Shown in pieces: positions 24,801 to 32,516 of a DNA stretch of 64,000 bases. How positions within the stretch are numbered: position 1 is the first letter of the stretch; every line of letters begins with the position of its first letter. The notes under the pieces are model-generated. The model saw only the letters and a list, made by a program, of their open reading frames with translations, was not told where the DNA came from and did no database searches. Position numbers and translations under genes: made by a program. Location: NCBI GenBank assembly GCA_020086605.1, contig JACBWW010000003.1, positions 58,079,847 to 58,143,846 of the forward strand, given 5' to 3'. This stretch comes from Lanius collurio. Taxonomy: Eukaryota; Chordata; Aves; Passeriformes; Laniidae.

Positions 24801-27800
24801 AAAAACACCTAAATCTATAAATGAACCTTTGATGGTGAAGGAAAAAAGAATACTCCTGTATTTACTGCTGTAATTACCATGCATAGGCATGGTAGTTACA
24901 GCAGTAAAAATGCATGTACTCTGTAAGAATAACAAATTTTCAATTTCTACACAAGTATCAATGTAAATCTTGTAAAAGGAGATGAAATATTTTCTCTTGA
25001 AGAGGTAAGGCAGTTCCCTACTTGACTTTAAATGCACATACTTGAAAAATTTAATCTGCAATGTAGCCTACGCTAAAATATGACACGTGAAACCTGACAT
25101 GCTTAGAGCAAAGAGCATCCTTTTATCTCGCTGTAGGTGCCTCATGCAAACTCAGAAATCACTTCCTAGTGTCTTAATAGACCTTCTTTTGCAAACAGAA
25201 AGCCATAATGGGCACAACAATATTTACTTTCTTAGATACAAGTCCTCACACAAGACTTTAATAACCCTGAGAATGAGACAGGATCACTGACAGCAGTACA
25301 TGCAGGGAATGAGGTTTGTCTTCCAGAACTGAACCATGTCTTTTCAATATCATAAGCAATGCTCAGCAGTGAGGTGAAAATGGAACAGCTTCCCCAGCCA
25401 GACATCCTGCTCTTTCAGCAGCTCCCTGAGATGGCTGAGGATGGGCTCTGCATCCACTGACGAATGCAGCTCCCTTCAAAGGGGCCTCAGTAATCATTCC
25501 CTTCCCAGTGAGATCTGCCAAGGCCATCAGCACCTGAGCCCATGCTGAGAACCCCACTGGAGCGTGGCAGACGTGGCATAAAGCAACACAGTGGCCTGAA
25601 CACAGCTCAGTTTTCTGAGCTGAAAGCTGTGCATCTCCTCCACAACCCACACCTTCAATTCTGGGCAACATTCAGCACAGAATTTACCTTTGGTTTGAGA
25701 AAACCTTCATAGGGCTCAGTGCAGAGCAAAGTTGTGGCAGCCCTTAGGTCTGAGCTCTGACAGGTATCTTGAGGAAACGTTGAGTGTTAAGAGGAAATAA
25801 GAGGAATGCCTCTGGAGATGCAGATCCAAGGAGCTGAGGAGGGAATGGCAGCCACAGCAGCTTTGCAGCAGCACCTGCCAGGAGCAGGGAGGACGAGTGC
25901 CCTGGGCTCTGTGGAGGCACAGCCTGCAGGACTCCCAGGGCTGAATCCCTCCTTGCACTGCCTTCCCAGGCAGTCTCCTGCAGCTGTCTATGCCTAAAGT
26001 GACCTTGTGGAAAACTTTTCCCAGGATAAACACAAAAGACTTAAATCAGACTCTCAGAATTTGTGCTTCTTCACTGGAACCCACAGCATTCATTAAATTC
26101 TATATTTATTTCCCACTCAAAACTTACCAGAATTTTAGCATATGCTTCTGAGCCCAGTAAAATTCCTGTCTACCTCTGCATATTAAGTAAGGGAACAGAA
26201 GTACAAACACCATAAAGAGAGGTTAAAGGATAGCCTTTATATGCTGACCTAGAAAACATTACTAAAATTAAAGTCTTGAAATTTCCCTCCTCAACAACAG
26301 TTTTGTTCAGATATATTACCCTGAAAACACTAAAGAACACAAGCACAAAAAAATTAAATAGTTTACAGAAGAAAAACACTACTCTCTTTTGTCACTGATT
26401 ATACTTTAATTACCCCCAAAGAAACATTTAGACAAAGAGTGTCTAAATTAGTGAGAATTAATTCTGCATATGTGGTTAAGTTAAAAAAACCCAAAAAATT
26501 TGTTTCAGAATTTTGATCAACTTTAAACTATTTTCAAGTTGCACTTATAAAACAGCTTTGTTCCATGGGAAGCCAGAGGAAAAATAACCAAGGTCAGAAC
26601 CAAGATGCATTTATGAATGAAGGATGACTCAGAAAGGCTTTAGAAAAGTAAGAAAGCTGGCAAGGTTAAAAAGGATGGCAGAAATTATTTGAAATAAAAA
26701 AAAAAAAATAAAACCAAACACCTTTCTCATTTTGTTCTTCACAAAGCTGAAATATAATGAAAAAAATAATAGAAAAAAAAATTATTTGACCACAATTGTC
26801 TGAACTTGATAACAGTAACGCCTTATGGAATGAGATTGTTCAAGGGAAAAGTAATAAAAGCCTCTTGCAAGACTTCAGAGCAAGGAGCATCTCACCGAGT
26901 CTGCAAGGTTCTCTAGATCATCACAGTATAAGAGCACTGAGAGATAAGCCAGCCCCAAAAAGTAAATTACTTCTTTTTGCATCTCGGCTCATCACTGACA
27001 TGCTTGAAGAAGTTCTTATAGAAGAATTTTCTTTCTTCTCTGCTTCAGAGGATTTATTCCAAATCTAACAGCAGAATTCTTAAAATCTGATAACATGTGC
27101 AATGGCACGTCACTTAGATTCACACACAAAAGAAGAAAATAGGCAAATTACACAGTTGCAAAGTAAAGCCTCATATTTATACCAGCCTCAACACTACAGG
27201 AAGAATGAAAAGCAAATATAATAGCTATTACTAGTAAGTTCCAGGAAGAACTGAGAATTCAAGCATGCACCAGCAGCAACATTGCTTGTATATTCCCTGG
27301 GAAATCTGGAGCAGCTACAGTGCAGAACAGAATTGGTGGACAGGTGCATGAACACAAAATGCTGAACAAGAAACATGTACTATAATAAGAAAATTTTACT
27401 TCAAAAAACTCTACTTCCAGGAGATGAACGAGCACATGGGGAGAGGAAGTCCACACTAAATTACTGTTTTTTCAAGAAGTTCTGTCCCTCACGAAAACAC
27501 TGAAAGGAACTAAGCAGACTAAGAGGGATGAGCCTCACCAGGAGGAAAGACAGGCCAAAAAAATTATGTGGAGGAAAGAATAAACATGGGCAGGGACAGT
27601 CTGCTCCTCAGGTGACTTAAGGCCTGAGAACATGAACATGCACTGGGAAAATTCGCATAGCAGCATTTAACTAGATTGATTCAAGACTGAGAATGCTAAG
27701 GATTTTCATTAATTCAAATTCCTTGGACAAAATAAATTGTAGAAGGCCATTAAGAAGTAGCAAACATCACTCAAAACCATCACAGAAAATATAATTTCTG

Positions 27801-30800
27801 ACTCAAAGCAATTCCTGGTCTTCATGCCACTGTGAGGTGAGAAAGTCCTAAACAAAACAATTAAAAAAAAAAAAAAATCACTCCATCTTTGCACCATTTT
27901 TCTACTTCCTCGAGCATCTGCTGTTGAACATTGTGGAGACCATGCAGACTGCTGACCCATCTCAGTACCTTTGGCCTTGTATGGATTTTATGTTTTTATT
28001 TCTCCATTGTGTAAACTCTTATGATTATATTTGGGAGTAATCCCAGGGAAGTAATAAAAAAGAGCTATTGAAAAATCTACAGCAAAACTAGTTGTGTAAT
28101 CTAGGGCTATTACAATTCAATCCAAATGTTATGGGAAAGGAAGTCAAACCAGATTCTCCATTAAGTTCAAGCACCATTGCCATAAGATGGGTTCCTAGTT
28201 ACAATTGATCATGCAGAAGTAAACAGCAAGCCACACAAGGAGAAAGTGGTGAGAAAGAGGTGTCCATTTACATGTCTCACTGGATTTCATAAACAGTTCT
28301 TTCCCATACAATACTTTCTGAAACAAAAATAGGGGAGGGATCTTTCTAAGGGATTTCTATATTTCTGTGTTGGTTATATTTTCATTTCCACAGCAGTAGC
28401 TCTAAGTGTAAATATTACAAACAGGTGAGGGATGTGCAGGAAGCACAGAAAGTATTTGGGTGATGTTAAAGCTCTTTGTAACAGACCAGAGTCCCTTGGG
28501 GTCCACAATTCAGTGCCAAAGAGGAACAAACTGACACATCAGAAGGTTCAGCCTTCTGAAGAATTCTGTATGAGACAGTGCACTGTGTCACTGTTCAAAT
28601 GTTACTTCAAGAAAAATAAAAGAAAACCAAAAAACCAAACCAGACCAACCAAAAAAAAACAGCAAAAAATACCCTACCAAAACAAAATAAGCAACCCCAA
28701 AAAACCAAACCCATCCCAAAAAAAATAAAAAAATAAAAAACAAAAACAAAAACAAAAACCCAAAAACAAACCACCAAAAAAAACACAACCAACCCAAAAA
28801 TAAAAACAAAGCAACAAAAACCCCAACAACCCAAAACCACTACAAACCCCAAAATACCTAGCTATGGCTTTTGGTAGAGTATGAATTGGATTACTGAACT
28901 GAAGAAAGAATTCCTATTACCCCTGAATAATCCTTTCTCACCAGTTCAGATGTAGAACTCAAAGGAGGTTATGGAGCAGAAGAGTACTAAAAAAGCTTTT
29001 CATACTCTAGCAAATTAAATATGGTCTTAACTTCCAGCAAACTATTAAATTTGTAAAACAAAATTCCAATTTTGGGTTCTCAAAATATAGTTAGAGGCTT
29101 TCTTTAGAAATACAAAAATAGCCACATAATACTTTCTTGAACTGATAAACCCCAATTCATTTTACAGCTGTTTCTGGTATGTTTTACTTAAATATCAACA
29201 AAATCCATTTTCATCACTGAAGCATAAGAAACTTGCTTGTACAAGGAGGCAAATGAGCTGGAGTTTTAATTCAGTCACTTAATATTTACATTTATTTTTA
29301 TGAGGTTTCACACATCTATCATGTTTTTCATCTTGGTTTTACTAATCCCAGTTTATCAATCGCTGCATGAAGTGACTCCCACACACAGCTTTTCATGGTA
29401 ACAGAACCTATGTCAGCAGCATTCTGAAGAGGGAGCCAGAGGATTATGCATAATGCTTTCCTGACCTGAAAGAATTCCTACTAACCTGTACCTTTGGAAC
29501 AAGGCTTGTTTAAAAAGAAAAAAAAAAAAAAGAGAAAAAAATATAAAAGAAATAATAATAACCAGCTACCTATCTCTGCTCCTTTTTAAATGCAGAGCAC
29601 TCAATTAAAACCATTAACTCACCTTCTATTGCTTTTATTCAATGCAACTATTTCTTCATATAGTACTGCCCTACTTACAGGCTTTGACAAGAATATTATT
29701 TTCATCACAAGACTCAAATGATAGCTGAACTCTCTAGTATCATTAATATATTTCAAAACAGGCAAAACACCTTTAATGTGTTCCACACTTTTCATCAGTC
29801 TTGAAATTCAGATTTTGAAACTAACAAAGTTCTTTCAAACAGAAAAGCTTCTTGGAGCATCTGAATACTTCTAAAAGCATAAAACTAAATAGACATGCAA
29901 AAAATACTATTCTCACTTAGTATCAGGCTTCACAGTCTATTGGGAAAATATTTGTCATGAACTGAAATCACAGAAAAGCTAATTAAAAGCATAGTACTAA
30001 CAAACCAACATCAGTGATTGGTAAACGAGAATAGTTAAGAATCTACAAGATATTAAAAATTACAGACACTTCCATAAACATAGAAACTAAGAGCACTCAA
30101 AGTTATAAGAGCACTCTGTATAAGGAAAATATTTGCTACACTGATTATTATTGCTAGGGAATTGGAGCTGCGATTTTCTAAAATCCTGAATTTACAGCCA
30201 GGTTATTGGAAGGTGCACAGCTCTGTTACCCTACCTGCCTTTGGCACAGTGAATGTAAGAGAAACTGAAGTACAAATATCAGTGTTATAGCATTTTTAAA
30301 AGTGAGTTTTTATATTGACATGTTTGATCATCATTTTTTATTGCATTCAAATTGATTATCAATTTATATTCCAGCCAACTAACTGCACCACAAAGTAATT
30401 ACTATAGCTACAGTAAAACATCAACATTGTCTTCAAACAACCAAAATAATTATGTATCTCCACTCTTTTATGTAGAAGGGAAATACAAAATTTTGATTTT
30501 AAGTAAGATGGGAAATGCAAAATGTTATGAAAGGAGAGCACATGTTGAAAAAAAAAAATCTACCTGTAGATATTTCTTTTTATTTATCTACTATGTAAAC
30601 AAGTTCTATATCTTATTTCCCTTGTAAGTGCTTTCCCTAAATTCAGTTGAGAACACTTTTCTGGCATTGTTCTGTTGAAGGCAACTGCTTGAAATATTAC
30701 AACAGCAGGAAAATTTACCCATGGGAATCCTCCTAGAGGCCTTTGAGAAGGAAGATGAGTGTAAAAGAACAGGAGAGAACATTAATCTGATGTATAATCA

Positions 30801-31027
30801 GAAGTAAAGAAAGAAAACTTTCAAGTCCAAATACTCCTAAACAGAAAAGCATTTCTTATGCCTTACATTTTACAGGGTTAATTGCAAGAATTGTAAGACA
30901 CATCTCAAAATGAAATGCTTTGGTTCTCATGTAGAACTGAAAACAGTGTCTTACCTTGCCCCGAACTATATATTGCTTTCACAGATTTTTTCACCTTCTG
31001 TAGTGCAGTTCTGTCTTGATCCAATGC
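682..31027 (-). CDS. ASAP1: ASAP1, internal part of gene (13 exons, BAR-PH-start of Arf-GAP)
   Basis: ASAP1 stimulates GTP hydrolysis on Arf GTPases at membranes and links this to actin and focal-adhesion or invadopodium remodelling (family knowledge). Joining 31027-30955, 22934-22789, 19305-19231, 18888-18839, 18471-18342, 17549-17464, 16697-16622, 15793-15707, 9498-9398, 8976-8907, 7755-7668, 6578-6530 and 845-682 gives 1195 nt, 398 open codons, with a GT donor and AG acceptor at every internal junction and split codons that all resolve. The product runs from [20 protein letters not shown] to [14 protein letters not shown] and corresponds to about residues 63-460 of human ASAP1 as I remember it. 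It covers most of the BAR domain, the PH domain and the first Cys pair of the Arf-GAP zinc finger. Paralogue ASAP2 differs at many remembered positions (for example [12 protein letters not shown] here), so ASAP1 is preferred. Both gene ends lie outside the window. Confidence 0.95.
3043..3320 (+). mobile_element. CR1-type LINE, truncated 3' end
   Basis: The segment reads like a diverged CR1 3' region: a start resembling 'aatggcctcaagct', then 'ggctcagattggatattagg', 'cactggaacaagctgcccag', 'ccatccctggagggctttaa' and 'gaggacatggtttaa'. It ends in a CR1-style tail ('gactcaatgatattaaaggt', 'caagtctatgat'). It is 5'-truncated, as is usual for CR1, and lies antisense to ASAP1. The assignment rests on recognised CR1 3' sequence, not on an alignment. 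Confidence 0.85.
4360..4402. repeat. (ATT)n-like microsatellite
   Basis: An imperfect trinucleotide tract of ATT/ACT units, interrupted by 'agtggt'. It lies in intron sequence well away from any splice site. Confidence 0.85.
4891..5204 (+). mobile_element. CR1-type LINE, truncated 3' end
   Basis: It starts around 'gggcagcacaaggggaggtg' and continues with CR1-like landmarks: 'ctcctctctctggtgatcta', 'aagttcagatgggacaccag', 'gaaaaggttcttcaatgaga', 'gggtggtcagtcactgaaca' and 'ggctccctggggaaatggtc'. The tail is 'gtcccttccaacttaagata' followed by 'ttctaggattctt'. Two open frames in the copy (71 and 61 codons) are by-products. It is antisense to ASAP1. Confidence 0.9.
6530..6578 (-). CDS. ASAP1: ASAP1 exon: PH domain strand segment
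   Basis: This 49-bp exon is too short for ORF finding but well supported. The acceptor is CTTTATTTCAG and the donor is GTAAGAAT. The split His codon C|AT from the upstream exon is completed, and the exon reads [15 protein letters not shown], ending in GC, the first two bases of an Ala codon finished at 845. The [11 protein letters not shown] stretch is the PH strand and turn just before the C-terminal helix and matches remembered ASAP1/ASAP2 sequence nearly residue for residue. E-Y replaces the D-Y I remember for human, a conservative change. Confidence 0.95.
6579..7667 (-). other. ASAP1: ASAP1 intron (about 1.1 kb)
   Basis: AT-rich intron between two PH exons. I see no repeat, RNA gene or extra exon. 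One 69-codon plus-strand frame (7361-7570) has no coding support. Confidence 0.75.
7668..7755 (-). CDS. ASAP1: ASAP1 exon: central PH domain
   Basis: The 88-bp exon follows CTTTTTAG and ends at the donor GTATGT. It starts in phase 0 and reads [20 protein letters not shown] then DKKSFDLIS, with the first base of a His codon at the end. The LLTCQV(K)PN...KKSFDLIS pattern is the central strand pair of the ASAP-type PH domain, a fold that binds phosphoinositides and positions the Arf-GAP domain. All junction phases agree with neighbouring exons 8907-8976 and 6530-6578. Confidence 0.96.
7756..8906 (-). other. ASAP1: ASAP1 intron (about 1.15 kb)
   Basis: AT-rich intron within the PH-coding part of the gene. 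No recognisable repeat, RNA gene or additional exon was seen. Confidence 0.75.
8907..8976 (-). CDS. ASAP1: ASAP1 exon: N-terminal half of PH domain
   Basis: The 70-bp exon is flanked by the acceptor TTATGCAG and the strong donor GTAAGT. Its first G completes a Gly codon started in the upstream exon (GG|G). It then reads [20 protein letters not shown] followed by HAT. The basic RKVWQRRKC segment forms the beta1-beta2 region that contacts acidic lipid headgroups in PH domains (family knowledge). Human has I and S where this sequence has L (first residue) and T (after Cys), as I remember it. Phase into the next exon (SNRQ) is 0. Confidence 0.96.
8977..9397 (-). other. ASAP1: ASAP1 intron (about 420 bp)
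   Basis: Short AT-rich intron. It contains no recognisable element beyond the splice signals. Confidence 0.8.
9398..9498 (-). CDS. ASAP1: ASAP1 exon: BAR-PH linker and first PH strand
   Basis: The 101-bp exon follows TTTTTCAG and ends at the donor GTATGTTC. It begins in phase 0 and reads [20 protein letters not shown] then [13 protein letters not shown], ending with GG of a Gly codon. The polar [21 protein letters not shown] stretch is the linker between the BAR and PH domains in ASAP proteins, and [11 protein letters not shown] is the opening PH strand. The open frame continues past the donor into intron sequence (YVLVAYDSQ...), which is not coding. Confidence 0.96.
10709..10745. repeat. 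Short tandem duplication, AT-rich
   Basis: The unit 'actgaatatatac' occurs twice, separated by a related 'tatatacat' segment. It is a small simple-sequence expansion inside an intron. Confidence 0.6.
13830..14560 (+). mobile_element. Degraded LINE-like remnant (probably old CR1)
   Basis: Scattered segments read like eroded CR1/LINE sequence: 'tacagtgtacctggaccttc', 'aatgccaagtgatgcagagg', 'aagtcaatgttaggttttat', 'gaaagcttttttccacacaa' and 'ctgatggtttacacttcctc'. They occur in the same order as in older amniote CR1-type 3' regions as I recall them. There is no intact frame and the boundaries are approximate. Some of the span may be unrelated intron sequence. Confidence 0.4.
15390..15460 (+). 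repeat. Old amniote CR1/L3-like 3' fragment
   Basis: The motif 'gacaggatgttgggctagat' followed by 'ctgatccattacaactgttt' resembles the widespread old LINE tail of the type 'ggatgctgggctagatgaac ... tggctgtt'. It is short and diverged, and only the tail can be recognised. Confidence 0.5.
15707..15793 (-). CDS. ASAP1: ASAP1 exon: last BAR-domain helix segment
   Basis: The 87-bp exon (29 codons, phase 0 at both ends) lies between the acceptor TTTCTATAG and the donor GTAAAT. It reads [20 protein letters not shown] then SSLQLDQKE. The charged heptad-like pattern suits the final long helix of the ASAP BAR domain, an all-helical dimer that senses or bends membrane. Because the exon is a multiple of three with phase 0-0, skipping it would keep the frame. 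It joins the next exon at KE|DS. Confidence 0.96.
15794..16621 (-). other. ASAP1: ASAP1 intron (about 830 bp)
   Basis: AT-rich intron within the BAR exon cluster. A 92-codon plus-strand frame (15781-16059) overlaps the exon edge and has no support. No repeat was recognised. Confidence 0.75.
16622..16697 (-). CDS. ASAP1: ASAP1 exon: BAR domain helix
   Basis: The 76-bp exon is bounded by TTTCATTCCAG and the donor GTAAGT. Its first T completes an Asn codon (AA|T) and it then reads [20 protein letters not shown] and ADLYN. It is internal to the BAR helical bundle and nearly identical to human ASAP1 as remembered. Phase and sequence continuity with 17464-17549 (HAQC|N) and 15707-15793 (YN|IK) are exact. 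Confidence 0.96.
16698..17463 (-). other. ASAP1: ASAP1 intron (about 770 bp)
   Basis: AT-rich intron in the BAR exon cluster. No recognisable repeat, RNA gene or additional exon was seen. Confidence 0.75.
17464..17549 (-). CDS. ASAP1: ASAP1 exon: BAR domain helix
   Basis: The 86-bp exon has the acceptor CTACACAG and the donor GTAAGT. It starts in phase 0 and reads [20 protein letters not shown] then IKYYHAQC plus AA of an Asn codon. I chose the acceptor at 17551-17550 over an internal AAG-G four codons downstream because only the longer form supplies YLIK after the preceding ...QMCE. The sequence is a central BAR helix with the ASAP-family KYYHAQCNFF motif across the downstream junction. Confidence 0.95.
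17550..18341 (-). other. ASAP1: ASAP1 intron (about 790 bp)
   Basis: AT-rich intron. No recognisable repeat or RNA gene was seen. Confidence 0.75.
18342..18471 (-). CDS. ASAP1: ASAP1 exon: long charged BAR helix
   Basis: The 130-bp exon runs from the acceptor AAATTTCAG to the donor GTAAGG. Its first T completes a Phe codon. It then reads [40 protein letters not shown] and MCE. The Lys/Glu-rich start and the [18 protein letters not shown] sequence are family hallmarks of the ASAP BAR domain. It is the longest of the six exons in the 15.7-19.3 kb cluster. Confidence 0.96.
18472..18838 (-). other. ASAP1: ASAP1 short intron (about 370 bp) with AAT/ACT microsatellite
   Basis: This short intron contains a trinucleotide-rich tract at about 18703-18781. 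Nothing else is recognisable. Confidence 0.8.
18703..18781. repeat. Compound (AAT)n/(ACT)n microsatellite
   Basis: A run of mixed AAT, AAC, ACT and ACC trinucleotide units sits about 60 bp from the next exon edge, within a 370-bp intron. It is likely length-polymorphic. Confidence 0.85.
18839..18888 (-). CDS. ASAP1: ASAP1 exon: BAR domain, 50 bp
   Basis: The small exon has the acceptor TTTCCTAAG and the donor GTAAGT. It starts in phase 0 and reads [16 protein letters not shown] plus TT of a Phe codon. The [14 protein letters not shown] motif is highly characteristic of ASAP1 and ASAP2. The flanking junctions (KG|D and F|T) match the neighbouring exons. Confidence 0.95.
18889..19230 (-). other. 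ASAP1: ASAP1 short intron (about 340 bp)
   Basis: Short AT-rich intron between two BAR exons, with no recognisable internal feature. Confidence 0.8.
19231..19305 (-). CDS. ASAP1: ASAP1 exon: BAR domain, [20 protein letters not shown] segment
   Basis: The 75-bp exon (25 codons, phase 0-0) lies between the acceptor GTTTTTAG and the donor GTAAGT. It reads [20 protein letters not shown] then KGVKG. The acceptor is followed six bases later by a second AG (CTACAG), so a form lacking the first two residues (Leu-Gln) is possible by alternative acceptor use. The exon could also be skipped without shifting the frame. The [17 protein letters not shown] sequence is nearly invariant in ASAP1 and ASAP2. 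Confidence 0.96.
20178..20240. repeat. Imperfect tandem duplication, about 39-bp period
   Basis: A 24-base segment starting 'caaaataaaggaaa' occurs at about 20178 and again at about 20217. The copies differ at one base and are separated by related 'aaaagtca' units. Confidence 0.7.
21688..21727. repeat. (AAAT)n/(AAAC)n microsatellite
   Basis: A tetranucleotide run of AAAT units changes to AAAC units and back to AAAT. Confidence 0.9.
22789..22934 (-). CDS. ASAP1: ASAP1 exon: BAR domain N-terminal half
   Basis: The 146-bp exon follows TTTGCAG and ends at the donor GTGAGG. Its first two bases (AT) complete an Asp codon. It then reads [40 protein letters not shown] and LSTLLKNL. This is the best discriminator from paralogues: [20 protein letters not shown] agrees with human ASAP1 as I remember it, whereas ASAP2 has a different FGGN...RDDPDLGSAFLKF. 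The junction LLKNL|LQGLSHN is in phase 0. Confidence 0.97.
24847..24922. repeat. 76-nt inverted repeat (hairpin)
   Basis: The arms at 24861-24882 (TTTACTGCTGTAATTACCAT plus GC) and 24887-24908 are reverse complements at 21 of 22 positions, with a 4-nt loop (ATAG). The one exception (24874 T against 24895 G) is a G-U wobble on the plus strand and an A-C mismatch on the ASAP1-sense strand. After a 5- to 7-nt internal loop, a second 7-bp stem (24847-24853 with 24916-24922, one G-U) continues the structure. No flanking protein or target-site duplication was identified. It could be a small MITE-like element or a hairpin RNA. Confidence 0.85.
25350..25990. other. GC-richer block of unknown origin inside intron
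   Basis: This stretch is clearly richer in G+C than the surrounding intron and carries open frames of 102 and 105 codons on the minus strand and 63 on the plus strand. None resembles a family I know. It includes a perfect 8-bp hairpin, CAGCTCAG-TTTT-CTGAGCTG, at 25603-25622. It may be an old insertion (LTR or other element) or a retained regulatory segment. I cannot distinguish these. Confidence 0.4.
28611..28858. repeat. A/C-rich low-complexity tract
   Basis: About 248 nt consisting almost only of A and C on the plus strand, built from loosely repeated CAAAA, CCAAA and CCCAAAA units with very few G or T. On the ASAP1-sense strand it is therefore T/G-rich with several GGG and GGGG runs. The overlapping Lys/Pro/Gln-rich and Phe/Leu-rich frames are artefacts of composition. 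Confidence 0.9.
30955..31027 (-). CDS. ASAP1: ASAP1 exon: first BAR exon seen in this window
   Basis: The 73-bp exon has the acceptor GCTATTCTAG and the donor GTAAGA. It starts in phase 0 and reads [20 protein letters not shown] then SSGQ, plus G of the Asp codon completed at 22934. In human ASAP1 this block follows a sequence ending in Glu-Glu (phase 0) encoded by a separate exon, which I could not find up to 64000. Human has Asn-Ser-Gly-Gln where this has Ser-Ser-Gly-Gln, as I remember it. Confidence 0.95.
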
Positions 31028-32158
31028 CTAGAATAGCAAGATATAAACAAACTTTAAATATTTACTTCACTGATTGCCAGAATATACTTTAACAACTAAA
31101 AAGAAACCCACAAAATAAGTAGTTTCACATGCTGGAAAAAGCTGCAGGTACAACTGATTCAGCCTGTGGGAAAGTCTGGGGTCATTCAACCCCTTCAAGA
31201 TGAATTAAAGAATTGAACTGAAAATGCGCTGACAACAGAGCAGAGCAGTACTGACAGTGCTAGAAGAAAAACACTATTTTAGTTTTGCAAAGGACAAAGC
31301 ATCTATTCAAATTGCATTATATTTTGGAAAATAAACCCAGAACAAGAAGAAATAGCAGTCCTATACACTAGTTCTATAGTTTCCACTACAACTAAATTGG
31401 TTGTCAACATCTGTGGTTCTCCCACAGTAAGTGTTTAACTACAGGCACAGATTATCACACTAACCCCTTGCACCAAATTCCACAACATAACTAAAAGTGC
31501 AGCAGATGAAAAGCAGCAAATCAAAATAAAGGAATAATATCTGATTTTGTGCAATGTAATGTGACTCAAAGAATATTTATAATAATAATATTCAAATATG
31601 AATTTTCAAGCTTACATCTTTAAGAATTTCAAATTTTCTCCAATAGCTCCAAAATCCAATACAAAATGTTATTAGGTAATGATGAACTGAGGCTTAGATT
31701 TCTAATCTCGCACAGAAATGCTTAAATAGTTTGCCTTATTTTTTCCCCATTTAGATCACAAGCAATTTCCCATCACCTAGGTAATGTTAGATCAATAATT
31801 CCAAGTTTTAATGAATCTGGCAGTGTTTGCCATATTATATTCACTTTTAACTCACTGGAGATTGGAGAACTTGCACCCAGAACCACTGTCAGGACAGCAG
31901 CCCAACTGAGCATGGGAGCTGGTAGAGACAACACCATTCGTGCTGCCGAGACCCTGGCACAGCCAGGTTGTCCAAAAAGCTTAAACTCTGAGGGGCTCCT
32001 AGGGGGCTGAAGACTGGCAACACAAGGCAGAATGTCAGCTACTCCCACAGCAGTGTGTATGTCCCCAGAGAGGGACATCAGCAGCAACACTGAGAGAAAG
32101 CTCACCCCGTAAGCAGACCATTCACTGTCGAAAATGGAGATGGTTTTGACAGTGAGAG

Positions 32159-32516
32159 CCTTAGAAAACCTCACAGCACCTTCCAGTACCTGATAAAGGG
32201 GGTCTGCAAGAGAGCTGGAGAGGCAGTTTTTGCAAGGGCATGGAGTTATAGGAGAAGGGAGAATGGCTTGAAACTGAAAGTAGGTTGAAATTAGATATTA
32301 GGTACAGATTCTTTACTGTGAGGGTGGTGAGGCACTCGAGCAGGTTGCCCAGAGAAGCTGTGGATGCTCCTCCATCTCTAGAAGTGTTCAAGGCCAGGCT
32401 GGATGGGGTTTTGGGCAACTTGGTCTGCTGGAAGGTGTCCGTGCCCATGGCAGGGGGCTAGGAACTAGATGATATTTAGTTTTCCCTCCAACCCAAGGCA
32501 TTCTATGATTTTATAA
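32159..32516 (+). mobile_element. CR1-type LINE, truncated 3' end
   Basis: It starts near 'ccttagaaaacctcacagca' and continues with 'ccttccagtacctgataaag', 'gaatggcttgaaactgaaag', 'gtgagggtggtgaggcactc', 'gcaggttgcccagagaagct' and 'ttcaaggccaggctggatgg'. The tail is 'aactagatgatatttagttt' with a terminal 'ttctatgattttat'. It is antisense to ASAP1. The 95-codon minus-strand frame across it is the well-known antisense shadow of CR1. Confidence 0.95.

Larger units (their letters stand above)
22935..30954 (-). other. ASAP1: ASAP1 intron (about 8 kb) with hairpin, GC-rich block and A/C-rich tract
   Basis: This large intron lies between two BAR exons. It contains a 76-nt inverted repeat (24847-24922), a GC-richer block of unknown origin (about 25350-25990) and an A/C-only low-complexity tract (28611-28858). 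There are also short A runs near 26697, 27860 and 29517. I recognise no CR1 copy and no additional exon. Confidence 0.75.

Noticed and set aside
682..31027. Identification as ASAP2 or ASAP3 instead of ASAP1
   Set aside because: Key stretches ([60 protein letters not shown]) match remembered ASAP1 and differ from remembered ASAP2 and ASAP3 at many positions.
32161..32448. 95-codon minus-strand frame with SLALNTSRDGGASTASLGNL
   Set aside because: This is the usual antisense translation of a CR1 3' end. The same peptide pattern appears at 38495-38692 and 42147-42422.
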